Assembly (NCBI RefSeq): GCF_024320865.1
Contig: NZ_JANDBD010000003.1
Span: 310,001-374,000, forward strand
DNA length: 64,000 nt
Direction: 5' to 3'
Source: Mycolicibacterium arenosum
Lineage (GTDB): Bacteria; Actinomycetota; Actinomycetes; Mycobacteriales; Mycobacteriaceae
Positions 54,578 to 64,000 of this stretch are shown piece by piece (positions within the stretch are counted from its first letter, which is position 1; every line of letters begins with the position of its first letter). The position numbers and the translations under genes are program-made. The notes below the pieces were generated by a model, which worked only from the letters and a program-made list of their open reading frames with translations, had not been told where the DNA came from and ran no database searches.

Positions 54578-55999
54578 CTACGCCACGCGGCCCCAGTGGC
54601 CGCTGTCGGCCACGCGCACCGACACGGCGCTCATCGCCTCCATGTATCGGGCGACGGATTTCGCGGCGACCGGATTGTCGGGGTGCATGATCGCCATGAC
54701 CGTGCCCTCGCCGTACCGGAAGATGTAGATCGTCAGCTGGTAGGAGAACCGGTTGTCGGGATACATCCCGATGTTGTTCGCCAGGCCCATCTCACCCGCG
54801 GCGAGGATCGCATTCAGCGGTGCGGCCCCGCCGTGCAGGAAGTTCGACACCGGGAAGTTCGGCTGCGGCCACTTCAGCCACGGCGCGAGTTCCAGCACGC
54901 GGTAGTAGGGCACGCGCGCCATGTCGAGGCTCGAGTCGAAGCACGCCTGCGCTGCGGCCGCGGCCTCGGCGAACGACGTCGCCGCCACCGGCACGGTGAT
55001 CGGGATCAGGCCGGTGAACCAGCCCTGCGTCATGTAGTTGGCGCCCGCGGTGCGGGAATCCCTCGGCGTGAGCCCGTAGTAGGTCACGGCACCGGTGAAC
55101 TCGTGCTCCACCAGACCGAGGCACGCGAACAGGCCACCGACGAAGCGCGCACCCGCCGCCGCGCAGGCGGATTCGAAGCGCTCGGTCTGCTCGTTGCTCA
55201 TCAGGACATGCGAAGACCAGGCGCTGGTCATCGCCTCGTTCGGATTGCCCAGCGGCAGGGGGAACTCCGGGAAGCCGTCGCGATTGTTCTCCGCGAAGTC
55301 GAGCCAGTTCTGCACGCCCGGCGAATCGATCGTCAGGGTGTCGGTGTACTGCCGCTCCTGGACGCAGAAGTCGTCGAAGCTGCCGGCCTCGGGCAACGTG
55401 AGGGCCTGCCCGGTGCCGCTCATCGACGAGTACATGCCGTTGGCTTCCATCATCGTGGTGCCGATCAGCGTCGCGTCCCCGTGGACGTGGTCCATCGCCG
55501 CGAAGAAGGTGAAGTGATCGTCGTTCTGCACGATGCCGAACGTGAAGCACCCCCATTCGAGCGGGCTCGGGATGTCGACGACGTGGGCGCGGATCTCGTC
55601 GACGCTCAGGTGGCCCTGCTCAACCGGCACGAACTCGATATCCGCCGGGTCGTCGAGCGCGTGCCTGACGAAGCCGCCGTCATCGGTTCGGGAGAACCAG
55701 CTCCGAAAGGTGTCGTGCCTGCGCAGGTAGGCGTTGACGGCGTGATCCATGGCGGCGATGTCGCACTGGCCCGCTACCTCGCAGCTCGCGATGATCTGCC
55801 GGGAGAAGTTCAGCCCCGCCGCCGCACGCTCGCTGTAGTTGCGCAGATGCTGGCTTTGCATGTAACTGACAGGCACGGAACTTACATTTGCTCGCGCGGC
55901 CTTCGCCAGAGCTGCCGGCGTCGGGTGCCAGGAGGTGACCGTACCGGCGGTCAGCGACCACTCCTCAAGTGCGCCAACCGTTATCTTGCCGATGCGCAA
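54578..55999 (-). CDS. papA3: Polyketide-associated acyltransferase PapA3 type
   Basis: A 473-residue condensation-fold acyltransferase from the TTG at 55999, which has a GAGAGG ribosome-binding site at 56008-56013; a GTG at 56038 is the alternative. The catalytic HxxxD is H171-V-H-G-D175, and the second family motif is near RFSYQLTIYIFRYGEG. PapA3 proteins place an acyl and a polyketide chain on trehalose. It is divergent from the PKS by about 260 bases and co-directional with mmpL10. Confidence 0.87.
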   Translation of the reverse strand: MRIGKITVGALEEWSLTAGTVTSWHPTPAALAKAARANVSSVPVSYMQSQHLRNYSERAAAGLNFSRQIIASCEVAGQCDIAAMDHAVNAYLRRHDTFRSWFSRTDDGGFVRHALDDPADIEFVPVEQGHLSVDEIRAHVVDIPSPLEWGCFTFGIVQNDDHFTFFAAMDHVHGDATLIGTTMMEANGMYSSMSGTGQALTLPEAGSFDDFCVQERQYTDTLTIDSPGVQNWLDFAENNRDGFPEFPLPLGNPNEAMTSAWSSHVLMSNEQTERFESACAAAGARFVGGLFACLGLVEHEFTGAVTYYGLTPRDSRTAGANYMTQGWFTGLIPITVPVAATSFAEAAAAAQACFDSSLDMARVPYYRVLELAPWLKWPQPNFPVSNFLHGGAAPLNAILAAGEMGLANNIGMYPDNRFSYQLTIYIFRYGEGTVMAIMHPDNPVAAKSVARYMEAMSAVSVRVADSGHWGRVA

Positions 56000-56210
56000 A
56001 ACCTGGTCCTCTCCCGTTCTCCCCGCTGCTGCCGGCACCTCGATCCGGCATCGCGCGTTGCGGGTACAAGATACCTGCGCATCACCTACTGCGGCCCGGC
56101 ACCGGACCGGAGCCCGACGGCGACGTCCCCCGCAGCCCTGGATGCCGTGCCATAGTTGTGCGTCGACGTTGGCCGCCCCAGCCCAACAATTTTTCGCCCC
56201 GCGTGTAATC

Positions 56211-56243
56211 CTGACCGCTGAGCAAGTCTAACTGACCGCGGAG
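56211..56243. repeat. Direct repeat with 21-base period upstream of pks
   Basis: CTGACCGCTGAG (56211-56222) and CTGACCGCGGAG (56232-56243) differ at one base and repeat every 21 bases, two turns of the helix. They end 18 bases before the pks ATG, between papA3 and pks. Head-to-tail repeats of this period are used by response regulators such as PhoP. It is a candidate binding site. Confidence 0.5.
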
Positions 56244-56261
56244 TAAGGAAGGAAATCCGGC

Positions 56262-64000
<7,739 letters not shown>

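Overview
The window is high-GC DNA from a fast-growing mycobacterium (Mycolicibacterium-type). The evidence is two MmpL transporters, a trehalose-polyphleate-type lipid locus, mycobacterial FadE/FadD proteins, an AAC(2')-I enzyme, and gene order that follows the M. tuberculosis Rv0245-Rv0271 interval as I remember it. Genes are dense, many overlap by 4 bases (ATGA/GTGA), and no gene-free stretch exceeds 300 bases. I saw no rRNA, tRNA, CRISPR array or insertion sequence.

Region A (1-10.4 kb): fadE6 (5' end outside the window), fadD2 and a PolD2-type primase-polymerase form a conserved block. Between fadE6 and fadD2 lies an apparent insertion: MarR regulator, azoreductase, LysR regulator, APC permease, (R)-selective amine transaminase and SDR. 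The permease and transaminase look like one uptake-and-transamination unit.

Region B (10.4-28.7 kb) is a species-variable block. It holds a STAS protein with a 31-residue downstream ORF, NAD(P)-binding and VOC proteins, a probably frameshifted ORF, a MarR/MmpL divergent pair, a hot-dog thioesterase, a class III aminotransferase, a hydrolase coupled to a 45-residue zinc-ribbon protein, SDR-TenA, a sigma factor-Ogt-2OG-oxygenase operon, lysG and lysE separated by three genes, and a Ser/Thr kinase with a secreted neighbour.

Region C (28.7-46.9 kb) follows the Rv0265c-Rv0245 order. It has a YeiH-type exporter with a 29-residue membrane peptide in front, FecB2, a VUT transporter, PxpB/PxpC, AAC(2'), a GlnR-box-preceded HemD-like regulator with a sirohydrochlorin chelatase, nirBD (siroheme nitrite reductase) and the Sdh1 succinate dehydrogenase operon. 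A 13E12-type DUF222-HNH gene marks a synteny break. The siroheme branch and nirBD together suggest a nitrogen-assimilation module.

Region D (47-64 kb) is a trehalose polyphleate-type locus: a GAP-family membrane protein, a PE-PPE-domain acyltransferase, FadD23-type FAAL, MmpL10, PapA3 and a divergent bimodular PKS cut by the window end. FadD23 would activate a starter fatty acid, the PKS would extend it with malonyl units, PapA3 would load acyl chains on trehalose, MmpL10 and GAP would export, and the PE-PPE enzyme would finish transacylation outside. This system is known. Its less described parts here are a 21-bp-spaced direct repeat before the PKS and the module chemistry that can be read from the sequence.
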